Below, piece after piece: positions 41,904-53,282 of a DNA stretch of 64,000 nucleotides (its first letter is position 1; the number at the start of each line of letters is the position of its first letter). A program made the translations under genes and the position numbers. The notes beneath the pieces were generated by a model that saw only the letters and a program-made list of their open reading frames with translations, was not told the DNA's origin and did no database searches. The stretch is from assembly GCA_029339195.1 (NCBI GenBank), contig JAPTJF010000074.1:113622-177621 (forward strand), written 5' to 3'. This DNA is from Micractinium sp. NFX-FRZ (lineage: Eukaryota > Chlorophyta > Trebouxiophyceae > Chlorellales > Chlorellaceae).

Positions 41904-44900
41904 TCATGAGAACTCCAGGAATATCTCCACTCGGTCCCCCTCGTTGTCCAGCCGCCAGATGGGCTTGGAGGGGTCCCAGTCGGGGTCGCCAGTGGACTGG
42001 GGTGGGGACAGGGCAGGGCAGGAGGTGGTGGTAAGCGTTGGCTGTAGGAGGGCAGGTGCAGGAGGTAAGGCCAGCCGCTAGATGGGGTGGGAGCGGGCGC
42101 ACGCCGCGTCGCCCATGGCCCGAGGGGACAGGGCAGGTGAGGGAAGGGCAGGGCAGGGCTCTCACCCAGCACACACACGTACACGCACACACACACACAC
42201 ACACCTGCTTGATGAGGCCTTCCAGGTCCACCCCAGCCACGGCGGGGATGAGGGAGGACACGCCGTCCAGGAAGCCTGAAGGGCACGGGGGCCAAGGAGA
42301 GGCAGTACAGCAGGGAGGGGGGTCCCATTGAGAAGGGGCAGAGCAGGGCATGCGGAGACTGGGTCACAGCAGAGGGAGGCAGGGAGGGGAAGGCAGGCAG
42401 CGAGGGCGCGGGAGGCGGGGGCGGCAAGCAGGCAACAGCCCGCCCAAACACCCGCAGTGTGCCTTGCCCGCCCGCGTGTCGCTCACTCATCCCACTCCGC
42501 CCGCCAAGGCTGGCACCCACCATTCCCCGCCACTCCACACACACAACAACACAGCACTCCCAACCCAGCATCGCACCCGCGGGTATGCGCGTGTCCAGTG
42601 TCGTCTTGCCCGCCCGCGTGTCGGTGACCCGCAGGCGGATCCAGGACGGCTTGCGCCCCTCTGCCCGCGTGCCGTACCGCCCCCGGCTGCCCCCCTCCTC
42701 CTCCGGCTGGCTGTACAGGTCTATGGTACCGCTGGAGGCAGCTGGGGAGGGGCTGCCCGCGCTGCTGCCCGGCTCCAGCACCGCATCCGGCTCAATACCC
42801 GCAGACTCTGCCGCAGCTTCCGCTGCCCCGGCCGCCACGGCTGCTGCGCCCACCGCCGCGGCCGCCGCCGCGGCCGCCGCCCCGCCGGCGGTGGCATTGC
42901 TGCTGCTGCCGCTGCTGCTGCTGCTGGTGCTACTGCTGCTGCTGGGCGGTACGACGCGGTACCTCTCCTCCTCGGCATAATACTCTGGGAAGCCCACGGA
43001 TGCTTGCAGCTCCTGCAGCAGCCACCAGGCGCAGCAGGGAGGGCGCACATGCATTTCAAGCAGGGAGGACCGGGAGGGCTCCGTGCCTGCCTGTCTGGTG
43101 TCGGCAGCCCTGCTACTCAGCAGCGGCGGAGCACCAGCCAGTTTCAGTGGCACACCAGGGGTGAGAGGGGACCGGGGTGGGAGGGTCAGCCTGCGGCCCT
43201 GCCCCTCATATCCCTGCCGCCCTCGCCTTGCCCGCCCCGCTCCCCCGCACAGCTGACCTGGGATGCCCACAACTGGCACGGCATGCACCTGCAGCAACAC
43301 ACCGCGCCCAACCCAGCGTTTGAGGCCCTCAAGCTTGCACCCGGCAAGCTGACCTGGAAGGTGGGCATGGCGGGCGCCTGCGGCACCGCCCCGCGCTTGA
43401 GCCCCGCCAGCGCGTCCTCCATCGCCCGCACGCTGACGCCCAGCAGGGAGAGCGGGTAGGCGCACAGCTTGAACCCCATGTCACCCAGCTGCTCCGGCGA
43501 CAGGATGGGCGTCTTGCCGCCGCCCTCCAGCATGCTGGCCATCTGTGGAGGGTTAGAAGTGAGGGGAGCGCGTGGGGACGGCGGTGGGTGTGGGGACGGG
43601 CGCGGGTGTGAGGCCATGGCTTGCAGCTGCGCTGCTGCCGAGCATGGGGGCTTGTAAAGGCACATCTGAGGGCATCCAAGGTCGGGGGCGTCGAGGATTG
43701 GGCAAGAGCCAAGGGGCGAGGGGGAGGGGAGGGGAATACAGCCGAGGGGTTCGCGCCACCTTGGCATGCTCGTGCATGTTGGGAGAGAAGGGCCGGAGGG
43801 CAAGCGGGGAGGAGGAGGCGCATGGCGGGGCGGGGTGCACCGCACTACATCAGCCTCCCAAGCCACCCAACCCCCAGCCAGCCCAACTCACAGACATCCA
43901 GCCCAGCCCACCCACCTTGTGTGCCCCCGGCACGCGGCACAGCGCCGCCATCTCCCCCTCGCTCTCTAGCGCATCAATGAAGACCTGCAGGGTGGGGCCA
44001 AGAGCGAGCATTGCCTCATTCTGGAGTCCAAGAACCGTAAGCAGTGGAGAGGTCAAGCCAGCTAGGGATCAAAGGGGACCTGCGGAGGCGGTGCTGTTGT
44101 TGAGATACTGCAGTTAAAAAGAAAACCGTTGCACCAAAAGCGAGCATCGCCTCACTGTGAGAGCCAACGAAGAGAGGAGAGGTGGAGGGCCACGGCAGCC
44201 GTGGCCATGCGGTGGGGCACACCTGGCGACGACGACCAGGTGAGAGGGGCCGCCACAGTGGGGACCAATGGGGACCGCAAACGCAGGAGGCGGGCAGGGC
44301 AAGACACCGCCTCCCCCTGGGCATGCAGAACAAAACCACCAACACACCGGATCTACCCCTCAAGCCACACATGCATACACCCACCACGTCGGCGCCCGCC
44401 TCGGCAAAGGCGGCCGCCCGCCACAGCGCCTCGTCCAGCGAGCCGTAGGCCTGCCTCGAGTCGGTGCGGGCGACAACCAGGATGTCGCGCCCCTCGTCCC
44501 TGCACAGGCGGGGGGGCGGGGGGCGGGAGGGCGGGAGGTTTGAATGTACAGCCAACGTGCGGAGGTGGGGGCGGAAGGGTGGGAGACAGGGGGCGAGGGA
44601 GGCAGGCAAGGTGGTAGAGGAGACTACAGCCAGAAGATGCAGCGGTACTGCCAGGCCACGATGGGCCACCAAGGCCACACTTGCAGGCAACAGCAGGGAC
44701 TGCATACCTCCCGCTGCGACTGGGCCCCTGAGCCCCCACAGCGCCCCACCGCGCATTCAACACACCGCGTTGATACACTCCGCCATCTGTCCCTGCTCCA
44801 GCACCTCCGCCGGAAACAGCGCTCCCAAAGCAGCAGCGCAGCCCACTCACCGCGCGTCACACGCCGCCTTGATCCGCTCCACCGCCTCAGCCCTCTCCAC

Positions 44901-46535
44901 CACCCGCTTGTTGCGCACGTGGCCGCACGACTTGGGCCACTAGCGGGGGGCAGAGGGTGCGGGGAAGGGGAGAGGGGGCTGGTGGGCTGTGGGCAGCAAG
45001 TGGGGCGCCCGCTGGTCCCGATGAGGATGCCACGCACTCATGCTCCCGCCCCAGCCCAGCCCCCAGCCCGCTATCCACATGCCGACCCGTGCCAACCACC
45101 GAGCTCCCCAGCCCAACTTGACTCAGCGTAACATAGCAGGAGCACGGCAGGAGCGCAGCACAGCACAGCAGGAACACAGCACGGCAGGACCGCAGCAGGA
45201 CCACAGCGCACCCTCACCTGCTGGTCCTCAATCAGTATGCCCGCAAACCCGGCAGCCGCATACCCCCGCACCGTCCGCTTCACATTCACCGCGTTGCCGT
45301 ACCCCGTGTCGCCATCGCCGATGACTGCGGGGGGGTGGGCAGGGTGGTGAGTGGCTGGGTGGCAGTGCAAGTGCTGCGCTTCCAGAGCACAGCACGGTGC
45401 CGTCACCACGACTGGGAAGGTGGGGCTTGGAAGGCGAGGGGAAGGGGTGGTAAGGTAAGGCCTTGAATCAGCCCAATGGCAGAAGCAGCAGCAGCAGAAC
45501 CGGCAGCAAGCCTGGCACAGCAGTCCCAGCACCCCTGCCCCTGCAGCTTGCCCAGCTACCGATCCGCGGCTGCTCCCCGACCCAGCCGCACTCGCTGCCC
45601 TCTGCCCCGCCGCGCCCGGCACCACGCACTGGGCAGGTGCCGCGTTGCCTCGTGGCAGTTGCGCCCGCTGTCCACCATTTCTGCGTAACTGATCAGCCCT
45701 GCATGGGCGAAACAGGTGAAACACACCCGCAGGGAGACAGATGAGGACAGGAAGGTGCCTGCCCGGTGGCCCGGAGAGGGGGGGCACTCTCCCGCCCCCA
45801 TTCACCTATGACCATGGCATGCATAGCTGTAGCTTCCCCCTGGGAACAAGTGCCAAAGCAGCAGCACCCAACAAGCGAGCTGCGAGTCCCCACGCACCCG
45901 TGTCTGGCGCGCCCAGGCGGGCGGCGGCTGTGCAGAAGCCAGACATGAATGCAAAGTCAAAGCCGGCGCGCTCGATGAGGCGGGCGGAGAGGCCATCATG
46001 GCAGCAGGGGCCCTGCCCAGGATGGGAAGGGCGACGACAGGTCAGGCAGGGAAGCATGAATAGGGTTCATGTGGAGTGGTTTGAGATTAGGGGTTGTAGG
46101 GACAGACGGCAGTGGGCCAAGCAGGCGGCGGCAGCGGGCAGGGGAGGGGAGGGGAGGGTGGAGTGCGGCGGCGGCAGCGGCGGCGGCTGGGGCGTCAGGC
46201 AATTGCGCACAGCGGCGCTCGCCTGCACCCTTCCCTCCCCTGCAGTCACCCTCAACCACTCACACCCTGCAGGCCTGGCAACAATCGGGCTGGTAGGGTG
46301 CACGGCACAGGCAGCGCAGAACCCTCACCAGCAGAATGCCGGGCTTGCCGAGCAGTTGGCGCAGCGCAGCGGTACGATCAACAGTCTCCGAAAGCTGGGC
46401 GCGCGTCGGCTGCGCCAGGCGCGCCTGGCGAGTGGAGCGGCCAGCAGCCCGCCGAGAGGCAGGCAGGCCGGAGCAATGGGCGATCGCAGATGCCGACATG
46501 TCGATGGGCAATGCCGGAGGCGGCAAAGCAGCCAT
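41904..46535 (-). CDS. PEP mutase/isocitrate lyase family enzyme, plastid type
   Basis: Eleven exons: 46535-46329, 46012-45898, 45698-45630, 45324-45218, 44939-44851, 44499-44385, 43984-43916, 43542-43354, 43012-42577, 42275-42205, 41996-41904; 519 residues. Core motifs are GLISYAEMVD, IIGDGDTGYGNAVNVKRTV (metal-binding acids), GILIEDQQWPKSCGH, ILVVARTDSRQ, VFIDALESEGEM and MLEGGGKTPILSPEQLG. The C-terminal extension matches the plant enzymes annotated as chloroplastic carboxyvinyl-carboxyphosphonate phosphorylmutase-like (At1g77060 type): GFPEYYAEEERY, LDTRIPAGFLDG, ending DRVEIFLEFS. These enzymes cleave or form C-C or P-C bonds next to a 2-oxoacid; the plant substrate is not settled. A Ser/Ala low-complexity insert (~60 residues) splits the extension. 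ATG 46535 opens a transit-like leader; in-frame ATGs at 46628 and 46499 are alternatives. Confidence 0.88.
42176..42204. repeat. (CA)n microsatellite beside a donor
   Basis: A CA-rich run lies directly 3' of the exon 42275-42205 donor of the minus-strand PEP mutase family gene; on that strand the intron begins as GTGTGT repeats. Confidence 0.8.
44020..44165 (-). repeat. intron-internal duplication in PEP mutase family gene
   Basis: On the minus strand, GAGGCGATGCTCGCTTTTGG (about 44157-44138) is repeated as GAGGCAATGCTCGCTCTTGG (about 44017-43998), just before the acceptor of exon 43984-43916. Both copies are intronic. Confidence 0.7.
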
Positions 46536-46961
46536 CTTTGCAGCCACCTCCGGCCACGACATACCAGCCTGGCAGCCGCCAACAAGCTTGTTCTTCCTTG
46601 TGCGGCACATGCAAACGACATCGGACATTGAGGAGATTCCAATAAATTGGTGGCGGTCAATTTAGTGTTGCAGGTGCGCCATTGCACTGTGCATGTGTGC
46701 CACGCCGCTCGCTGGGCGGCTGCCTCTGTTTTAGCGAGGGAAGGCGGACTCGGAGCGTTTATGCGGCCATGCATGCTGCCTGACCCTGACGGCGCACCAG
46801 CGTCGGCAGCGGCAGCGGCGACGGCGCCGCCGCCAGCTGCTCACTGCTCACTGCTGCCTCCGCCCTCCTACCTGCAGCCTGCACAGCAATCGACCAAGCC
46901 CTTTCCACTGGAAGCGGGCCCCTGTACTCTTCCCGTTTAGCAGCAGCGCCTTATTGTCGCC
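46536..46961. other. short divergent promoter region
   Basis: About 430 bp between the starts of the PEP mutase family gene (-) and NOC4 (+). Part may be coding if the upstream ATG at 46628 is used. No TATA box stands out. Confidence 0.45.
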
Positions 46962-49900
46962 ATGCCGGGCCCCAAGAAGCGGCGGGCCCCTGCCGACCTG
47001 CCCGCCATGGCAGAGGCTCTAGTGGCGGAGCCGCGTGCCAAAGCAAACAACCTGCCAGTCCTGCTGGCAGCGCTGACCCCCGACTGCAAACAGGTGCAGA
47101 CCATTGTTGGCAAGGGGGGCAGCAAAGGTGGCACAGCGTGGCATGCACCCCAGCCTTACACACCGTTGCACGCTGCTTGCCGCCATGCTGCTCGCTGCCC
47201 CAGCTGTGCGCCGTGCCCAAGGGAGCTTCTCCGCTTTACCCTGCCCCCCTGTATGTACCTTTGTTTGTTTCGGCCCCCTCTCCCTCAAACCCCTTTTCTG
47301 CACGCACCTACCTCTCTGACAGCAGGTCGTCCCTGTGCTGCACAGCCTGCGCCTCTTCTTCATTAACTCGTTCGACCGGGGGGACCTGTCACCCGCACCC
47401 CCCGCCGAGGGGGACACCTCACCCGAGGCCGTCTACGCCGCCTGGCTGCACCGCCAGTACCGGTCGTACACGGCTGCCCTGCTGGGCCTGCTGGGGGCGC
47501 CCGCCGCAGTCGCGCGCACGCAGGTGCACGGGCGTTGGGGGGGCAGGGGGTGAATGTGGAAGAGGGCTTGGGTCAGGCAAGGGTGGGAGGTGCATACGGC
47601 AGTTGAAGTGTGCAAAGCAGCGAGCCGGGTGGCGTGGCGGCAGCGGCGGCTTGCTGGCTGCACTGCCGTTGCGCCCGCTGCCCGACCTGACCACGCCGCA
47701 GTCCCCACTCGCGCCCACTGCCAGCCCCCATCACCACTTACCGCTGCCGCCTCCTGCTCCCTTCACTGCCACCCCCTGCCCTGCCTGCACATGTGGCCTC
47801 CCTTGTGGCGCCCACGGACCGACTGCCTGCCAGCACACAAACCTAGGAGCACCGAGCTCACTAGCACGCTCCCCTGGCCGCCCTCCCCCGCCCGCCGCTC
47901 CCGCAGGTGGCGGCGTTTGTTGCACTGATGGAGTGCGTGCGTGGCGAGCGGCCGGGCATCTTCAACAACCGCCTCTTCCACCGGCTGCTGGAGGCGCTGC
48001 TGACGAGCGCGGGGGCCGCCCCGGAGGTGCTGGGCCTCCTCATCTCAAAGTTTCTGGGTGAGGCGGATTTGTGTTGAGTCAGCATGGGCATGCCTGGCTG
48101 GCTGGTTGGTTGATTTACTTGGTTTGCATTAGTACTTGTGAGTTTGATTGGCTGGTAATGGTGCATGAGGTGCTGGGCCTGCTCATCTCAAAGTTCCTGG
48201 GTGAGGCGGGCGCTGGGCTGAGCGGATTTGTGCTGAGCCAGCATGGTCGTGCGCTGTTGGTTGGGTGGATAGGCTGGAATATGTGCTTTAGTAGTGCTAG
48301 GACTGCTGATTCCTAAGAGCCTGGGCGGTGGGCTGTGCTGAGTCAGCTGGGCCAGGCACGGCTGGTTGGCTGATGGGCTACGGTAATGGCCGCACCCGAG
48401 GTGCTGCTCCCGGCTGAGGCGCAGCCTGTGGCCCCGTCTGTGTCCTTCACGCTTGCTTACCAGTTTGCAAGGTGAAGCTGATGTGCAGCAAGCAAGGCCG
48501 CAGTGCACAAGTAAACCGGTTGGGCTCGTTGAGTGTTTTGCCCTTCATGCCCCAGCCGCCGTGCCCCTCCCCCACTCCCAACCAATTGCAGATCTGGCCG
48601 ACGTGCGCTACTTCACCCTGTCCAGCATCATCAAGATCGCAAAGCAGGCACAGCAGGCACAGCACAGCGCGGCAGCGGGCGGCAAGGCGGCGGCGGCGGG
48701 GGCGGACGCGGAGGGCAGCGATGGCGAGGGGGAGGGGGCGGGGCAGGAGGGCGGGAGGGTGAGCTGGCATGACCTGGCACGCACGCTGCACGACATCCTT
48801 GCCGAGATGCCTGCTGTGCCACCTGGAATGGACGTCGGCCTTGCTGGCGGCGGCGGCAAGAAGAAGAAGCGTGCCGGCGGCGGCGAGGGCGGCGAGGGTT
48901 CAGAGAGTGAAGACGAAGAAGAGGAGGAGGAGGAGGAGGGGAGCGGCGTGCTGCGGTCGTGGTGTGGCGCCGCGGAGGTCGGCATCGTGTCGGCGGCAAA
49001 TGCTGGGGAGGGTGCGCGGCAGCGCAAGCGCCAGCGCCTGCTGCAGGGCGAGGCCGGCGAGGCTGAGGGGGCGGCAGAGGGCGAGCAGGTGGTGGAGCAG
49101 CAGCGTGCCAAGTGGGCCAGCCCCAAGGCGCACCAGCGGCTGTACAGGTGAAGGCAGCCTGCTTTCGGGTCTCATTTTCACAGCAGCCAGCCGCTGCTTG
49201 CGTGCTGCTGCCGTGCGCTGTCCGGCCAACAGGCTGCCAACAACGCACAGTTGAGAACGGCCTGACCACTTTGCTGCCTACTCCTCTTATCTCTGCAAAC
49301 CCCAGCACGATCTGTCCCTTCACATGGTTGGTCATTCAAACAACATTCAAAGAACACTCTTCTGCCGTTGCACCCTTGCAGTGACGCCTGGCTGGCGCTG
49401 CTGCGCATGGACTGCCCGGAGGACGTTCTGAAGAAAGTGCTGGCAAGCATGCACGACGTCATCATCCCTTCACTCCTCAACCCCCTGCTGCTGGCGGGTG
49501 CGTGGGGGGGGGAAAGAGGGCATAAGGGGTGCATGGGGCGTAAGAGGTGCATGGGGCGCTGGCACGCATGCAGTGTGTGGTGTGTAGCTGTGCAACGTCA
49601 GTGCTGGCCAGCATGCACACTGCCTGCTCCTTGTCACCCCCTGCCAGCTGCTGGCCGGTGCTTGAGCATTGGCCGCTTGGTGTCTGAGCTTGATGCGGGT
49701 AGCGCAGGCGTCGCCCTGCAGCGGCCGCAGCGGCCACAGCACCTCGCTGTGCCGGGTGCTTCAGCCGATGCAGCAGGGCCTGCGCAGCTCTAGTCGGCCC
49801 CCACAGCAGGCGCATGTGCCCCCCTGCTATGTGTCCCCCGCCCGGCACGGCGCCGTCGCTCACTCCCCTCGCCCCGCTGCCGCCCCTCGCCGGACATCAA

Positions 49901-51455
49901 CCTCCTACCTGCCGCCCCTGCTCCTGTGTTCCTTCCTCTCCCGCCTGTGTGCAGACTTCCTGACCACCACGCTGGACAGGGGCGGCCTCACGGGCATGCT
50001 GGCACTCAACGGCATCTTCCTGCTGGTCACACGCCACGGCCTCGAGTACCCCCACTTCTACGCCCGCCTCTACCAGCTGCTGACGCCCGAGGCATTCCAC
50101 GTGAGGGCTGCCTGCTGTGCTCCTGCTGTGGTCCTGCTGCGCTGCTGTATGCGCTGTGGAAAGCATACTGGATCTACGCCCGCCTCTACCAGCTGCTCAC
50201 GCCAGGGGCATTCCAGGTGAGGCGGGCCTGCTGTGCTCTGCTGTGCTGGGACACTTTTTGCTGTACGTGCTATCCTGTGCTGAGCACCGCTGTGGCACAT
50301 GCTCCTCCGGCGCACTGCACACCCCGACCTGCACTCCTCCTGGACCCGCCACCGCCCCTTCAACCCAGCATGGCTCCTCTCCCTGCCTGCCTCCTCACCT
50401 GTCCCCCACCCCGCAGGCGCGCCACCGCTCCCGTTTCTTTGCCCTGGCAGATGCCTTCCTCGCCTCCGGCATGGTCCCAGCCTACACAGCCGCCGCCTTT
50501 GTGAAGCGGCTGGCACGGCTGGCGCTGACGGCGCCGCCAGCTGGCGCCCTGCTGGCGCTGGCGTTTGCCCACAACATTGTGCGCCGCCACCCGGCGACCA
50601 TGCAGCTGCTCCACCGCCCGCCGCGCGGCGGGCTGGCGGGCGTGGCCGCTGCGGGCACCGCCGCCGCCGCGCCGCTGGCGCCAGCGCCGCAGCCTCTGCT
50701 GCCGCTGCCGCCGCAGGTTGCGGCGGCGCAGCCGGCGCAGTCATCCGCCGCTGCCAACGGCGCCGCGGCACGAAGCCAGCAGGAGCAGCAGGAGGCGCAG
50801 CAGCAGGGGCCTGCCTGGCAGGGGGTGGATGTGTATGATTTCCAGGAGGGCGACCCAGGCAGGAGCCGGGCGCTGGAGAGCAGCCTGTGGGAGCTGGAGG
50901 CGCTGCGCCAGCACCACAGCCCGCAGGTGAGAGGGCTTGAGGGGTGTGGGCTTGAGGAGCGCGGGTTCTGTGTGTTGCAGTTGCAACATGTGGGTATGGA
51001 GGGAGCGGTCATACCGGCACGCTGTGCAGGCAGGGCTCGGGGCAGGCGGCGGCACGGGCTTCTTCCCAGGATTGGCTGCTGCGTGGTGAGCTGGAAGGCG
51101 CAGAAACAACGTGTAGAAAGAACAGAGAGCTGTCGGCTCTCTGGCGACCTCCCAGCAGGGAGGGCGCCCGCCGCCCCTCCCCCCACACCGCCCCCACCGG
51201 CGCCGCCCCCCTGCCTCCCTGGCCCCCACGCAGGTGTCTGCCTACTGCGCTGTGCTGGACAAGGACTTGAGGGACCGCAAGAAGACGTCAGAGGTGGACA
51301 TTTCCGAGCTGCTGGGTGCCAGCTATGCCAGCATGTTTGCTTCCGAGGCCGGACGGCGCCTGAAAGCGGTGCCAACAGCCTTTTACCGCGCGCTGCCCGA
51401 GCGGCTGTTTGAGCCGGCGACAGCGGCGGCCGACTGGGCGGGGTGGGCGCTGTGA
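46962..51455 (+). CDS. NOC4: nucleolar complex protein 4 (NOC4), CBF/Mak21 family
   Basis: Eight exons: 46962-47093, 47326-47523, 47907-48057, 48592-49147, 49382-49497, 49955-50100, 50417-50926, 51234-51455; 676 residues. NOC4 works with NOP14 in the nucleolus in maturation and export of the 40S pre-ribosome. Supporting motifs are RSYTAALLGLL, FNNRLFHRLLEALL, DVRYFTLSSIIKIAKQ, a CBF domain with GMLALNGIFLLVTRHGLEYP and HFYARLYQLLTPEAFH, then FALADAFLASGMVPAY, SSLWELEALRQHHSP and a C-terminal VDISELLGASYASMFASE. The start MPGPKKRRAP is basic. A long acidic and Lys/Gly-rich insert (exon 4, with KKKKR and EEEEEEEE runs) and an Ala/Gln-rich insert (exon 7) make it longer than the animal protein. 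TGTAA follows the stop. Confidence 0.93.
48028..48372 (+). repeat. about 135-bp tandem duplication across NOC4 exon 3 donor
   Basis: The exon 3 end plus intron start (from about 48028) is repeated from about 48167 with the donor intact, and again in decayed form near 48318. Shared words include CTCATCTCAAAGTT, CTGGGTGAGGCGG and TGAG(T/C)CAGCATGG. Confidence 0.85.
50166..50240 (+). repeat. copy of NOC4 exon 6 3' end with intact donor
   Basis: TACGCCCGCCTCTACCAGCT at 50176 repeats 50059-50078. The copy continues through the donor as GGCATTCCAGGTGAGG (true site: GGCATTCCACGTGAGG) and on to CCTGCTGTGCT. Reading through to this donor would shift frame and stop at about 50220. Confidence 0.9.
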
Positions 51456-51876
51456 GCACGTGCAGCTGCTGCACTGTGATGCCACATTGGTGTGGCCCTG
51501 GCGGAGACCGCAAGTGATGGATGTAACGGCTGTGCTCCAGCCCCCGTACGGCTCCCGCCGCCGGCGCCGGGCAAAGGATAAGGGTTGCGGCGCCGACAGC
51601 TGACCAGGTTTCAGGTGGTGGAAACGGGTCGGCTTGTCTCTGAGGGTTGTAACAAACGTGACAGGGGTCGATGGCGCGCGTTCCACCGCGCATTGCGCCG
51701 CAAAGACCGCGCGCCCAGCCTGACCTCGAGTGTACTGCAACAGTACTGCCCCCTGACCCTTTAAGGTAAAGTGAGCGCGTGGGCCGGAACAACTCGTCGA
51801 TCCACGCCGCCCAGCCGCCGCTTTTGGGACCACGATCCCGCCTGTGGTGCGGCAGCGGCTGCCCACGGCGCTCACC
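51456..51876. other. intergenic between NOC4 and a small gene
   Basis: About 420 bp holding the TGTAA of NOC4 and presumably the promoter of the next gene. No further gene seen. Confidence 0.5.
51522..51526 (+). terminator. TGTAA poly(A) signal, NOC4
   Basis: TGTAA, 67 nt past the NOC4 stop; another TGTAA occurs near 51647. Confidence 0.5.
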
Positions 51877-53282
51877 ATGGCTGGGCCCCAAGTAGAGTTC
51901 TTTGCGACGCAGCTCACGCCGGGCCTTGTGGGCGGCGCCGCGGCTTCTCTCCTAGTGCCGGATGGCAAGGTGCTAGTAATTACGGGGATAAGCGCGCAGG
52001 GCTGCCCAGCACAGGTGAGGCGCGGGCGGCCGACCGGTGCTGGCCGGGACCGGGGAGGGTGGCGGGGGGCGGGTCAGGCGGCAGGCAGGCATCTTTCCAC
52101 CTGGCCACAACAGCTTGCCTGCCTGCTGCGTTTCGGCATGTTGGTGACGTCTACAATGGCAGGAAGCTGGCGCAAGGCAAGCAACCGGCAGGTGGTGGGC
52201 AGCAAGGCAGGGTTCGTGCCTCGCGCTGTCCCACGCCGGCGGTGGGGCAGCAGGATGAGTCCATGCCGTGCTGCCCTCTTCTGCCGGCCCCACACTGCTG
52301 ACTTGTAACGCCCAGCCGTCCATGCCTGTTTGCCCGTGGATGCTCGATGGTGCACCGTCCACCCGTCCAAATGCTGCGGCTGCTTTCTCATTCTGTCGGC
52401 GACAGCTGGCTCCTGGTGTGCCACTGCCGCCGGCCCCCCTTGCCCTCCTCACCCTCACCCGCCCTGCCCGCTCCCGCCCCGCGCCATGCGCTCCCCCCAT
52501 GCAGAGCATGCAGCGGTTCCCCCTGTGGACGGACGCTGTGCTGACGCTCGTTGTGAGCTGCGGCAACCGGCCGCCCACGCAGCTGTGGCGCTCCGACTGG
52601 GTGCGGCACAAGTATGACTCTGTCCGCATGTATTGGGTGCCGCACTTTGGAGGGGCTTGCTACTCGCCAAATGTGCTCCTCAGGTGCGGCCTCTCAAGGG
52701 CTGGGGGCTGGGGGGATGGGAGGGTCTGTGGATATGGGGGGTGGGCGCGGGGGGGGAGCTGGGTCAGGTGGGGTGGCGGGGCTGGCGCATGGGGGGCAGG
52801 CAGCAGCGGTGCCGCTGGCGTGCTGACCTGACCCTTGCCTGCTCAACCACCCTTCCCGACTGTCGACAGCCCTTGGCCTCCTCTTCTCCCTCCCTCCAGC
52901 AGCAGCAGCACTTGCATCACTTGCATCACCACTGGACGGCGTGCCCCCGCAGCTCACCTTCCCCACTTCCCTTCCCCCTGCCACCCCCTGCCCCACAGCA
53001 ATGGCAGCGTCACCCTTCCCACCTCCCCTCCCCCTGCCACCCCCTGCCCCGCAGCAATGGCAGCGTCACCTTTCCCACCTCCCTTTCCCCTGCCACCCTC
53101 TGCCCCGCAGCAGCGGCAGCGTCACCTTCACCGCCTCGTTTGCGCTGCCAGACGGCACGCCGCTGGGCGGCGAGATGGCGCCGTGGACGGGCAGCAACGC
53201 TCCCACGGTTCACATTGTGGGGCACCTGATGCCCGAGGACCACATCGCTGGCGACCTGTGCGGCAAGCGGCTGCGCATGTGA
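51877..53282 (+). CDS. unknown small protein, three exons
   Basis: Exons 51877-52014, 52505-52683 and 53111-53282 join in frame to 163 codons (162 residues), with ordinary GT...AG borders. I do not recognise the family. The protein is compact and looks like a beta-rich single domain: LLVPDGKVLVITGI, LWTDAVLTLVVSCGNRPPTQ, SVRMYWVPHFGGACYSP, GSVTFTASFALPDGTPLG, HIVGHLMPEDHIAGDLCG. There is no signal peptide, membrane segment or low complexity, and the frame is clean across all three exons, which supports a real gene. The last acceptor lies at the end of a four-copy tandem array that repeats the acceptor itself. Confidence 0.6.
52946..53120 (+). repeat. fourfold tandem repeat of an acceptor and exon start
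   Basis: Acceptor CAGs ending at 52952, 52998, 53054 and 53110 are each followed by related sequence; the last three read CAGCAATGGCAGCGTCACC or CAGCGGCAGCGTCACC. Spacing is 46, 56 and 56 bp. The last is taken as the real exon 3 start because it keeps frame with exon 2. Confidence 0.88.

Noticed and set aside
39884..43465. Minus-strand open frames of about 550 codons at 39884-41536 and 41792-43465
   Set aside because: The first is antisense to well-supported exons of the plus-strand gene. The second crosses introns of the PEP mutase family gene, and only its 43012-42577 part is coding.
43984..44165. VLGLQNEAMLALG and VGSHSEAMLAFG translations considered as PEP mutase family coding sequence
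   Set aside because: The family joins EAGADV directly to VFIDALESE, and the acceptor at 43985 fits that junction, so both stretches are intron.
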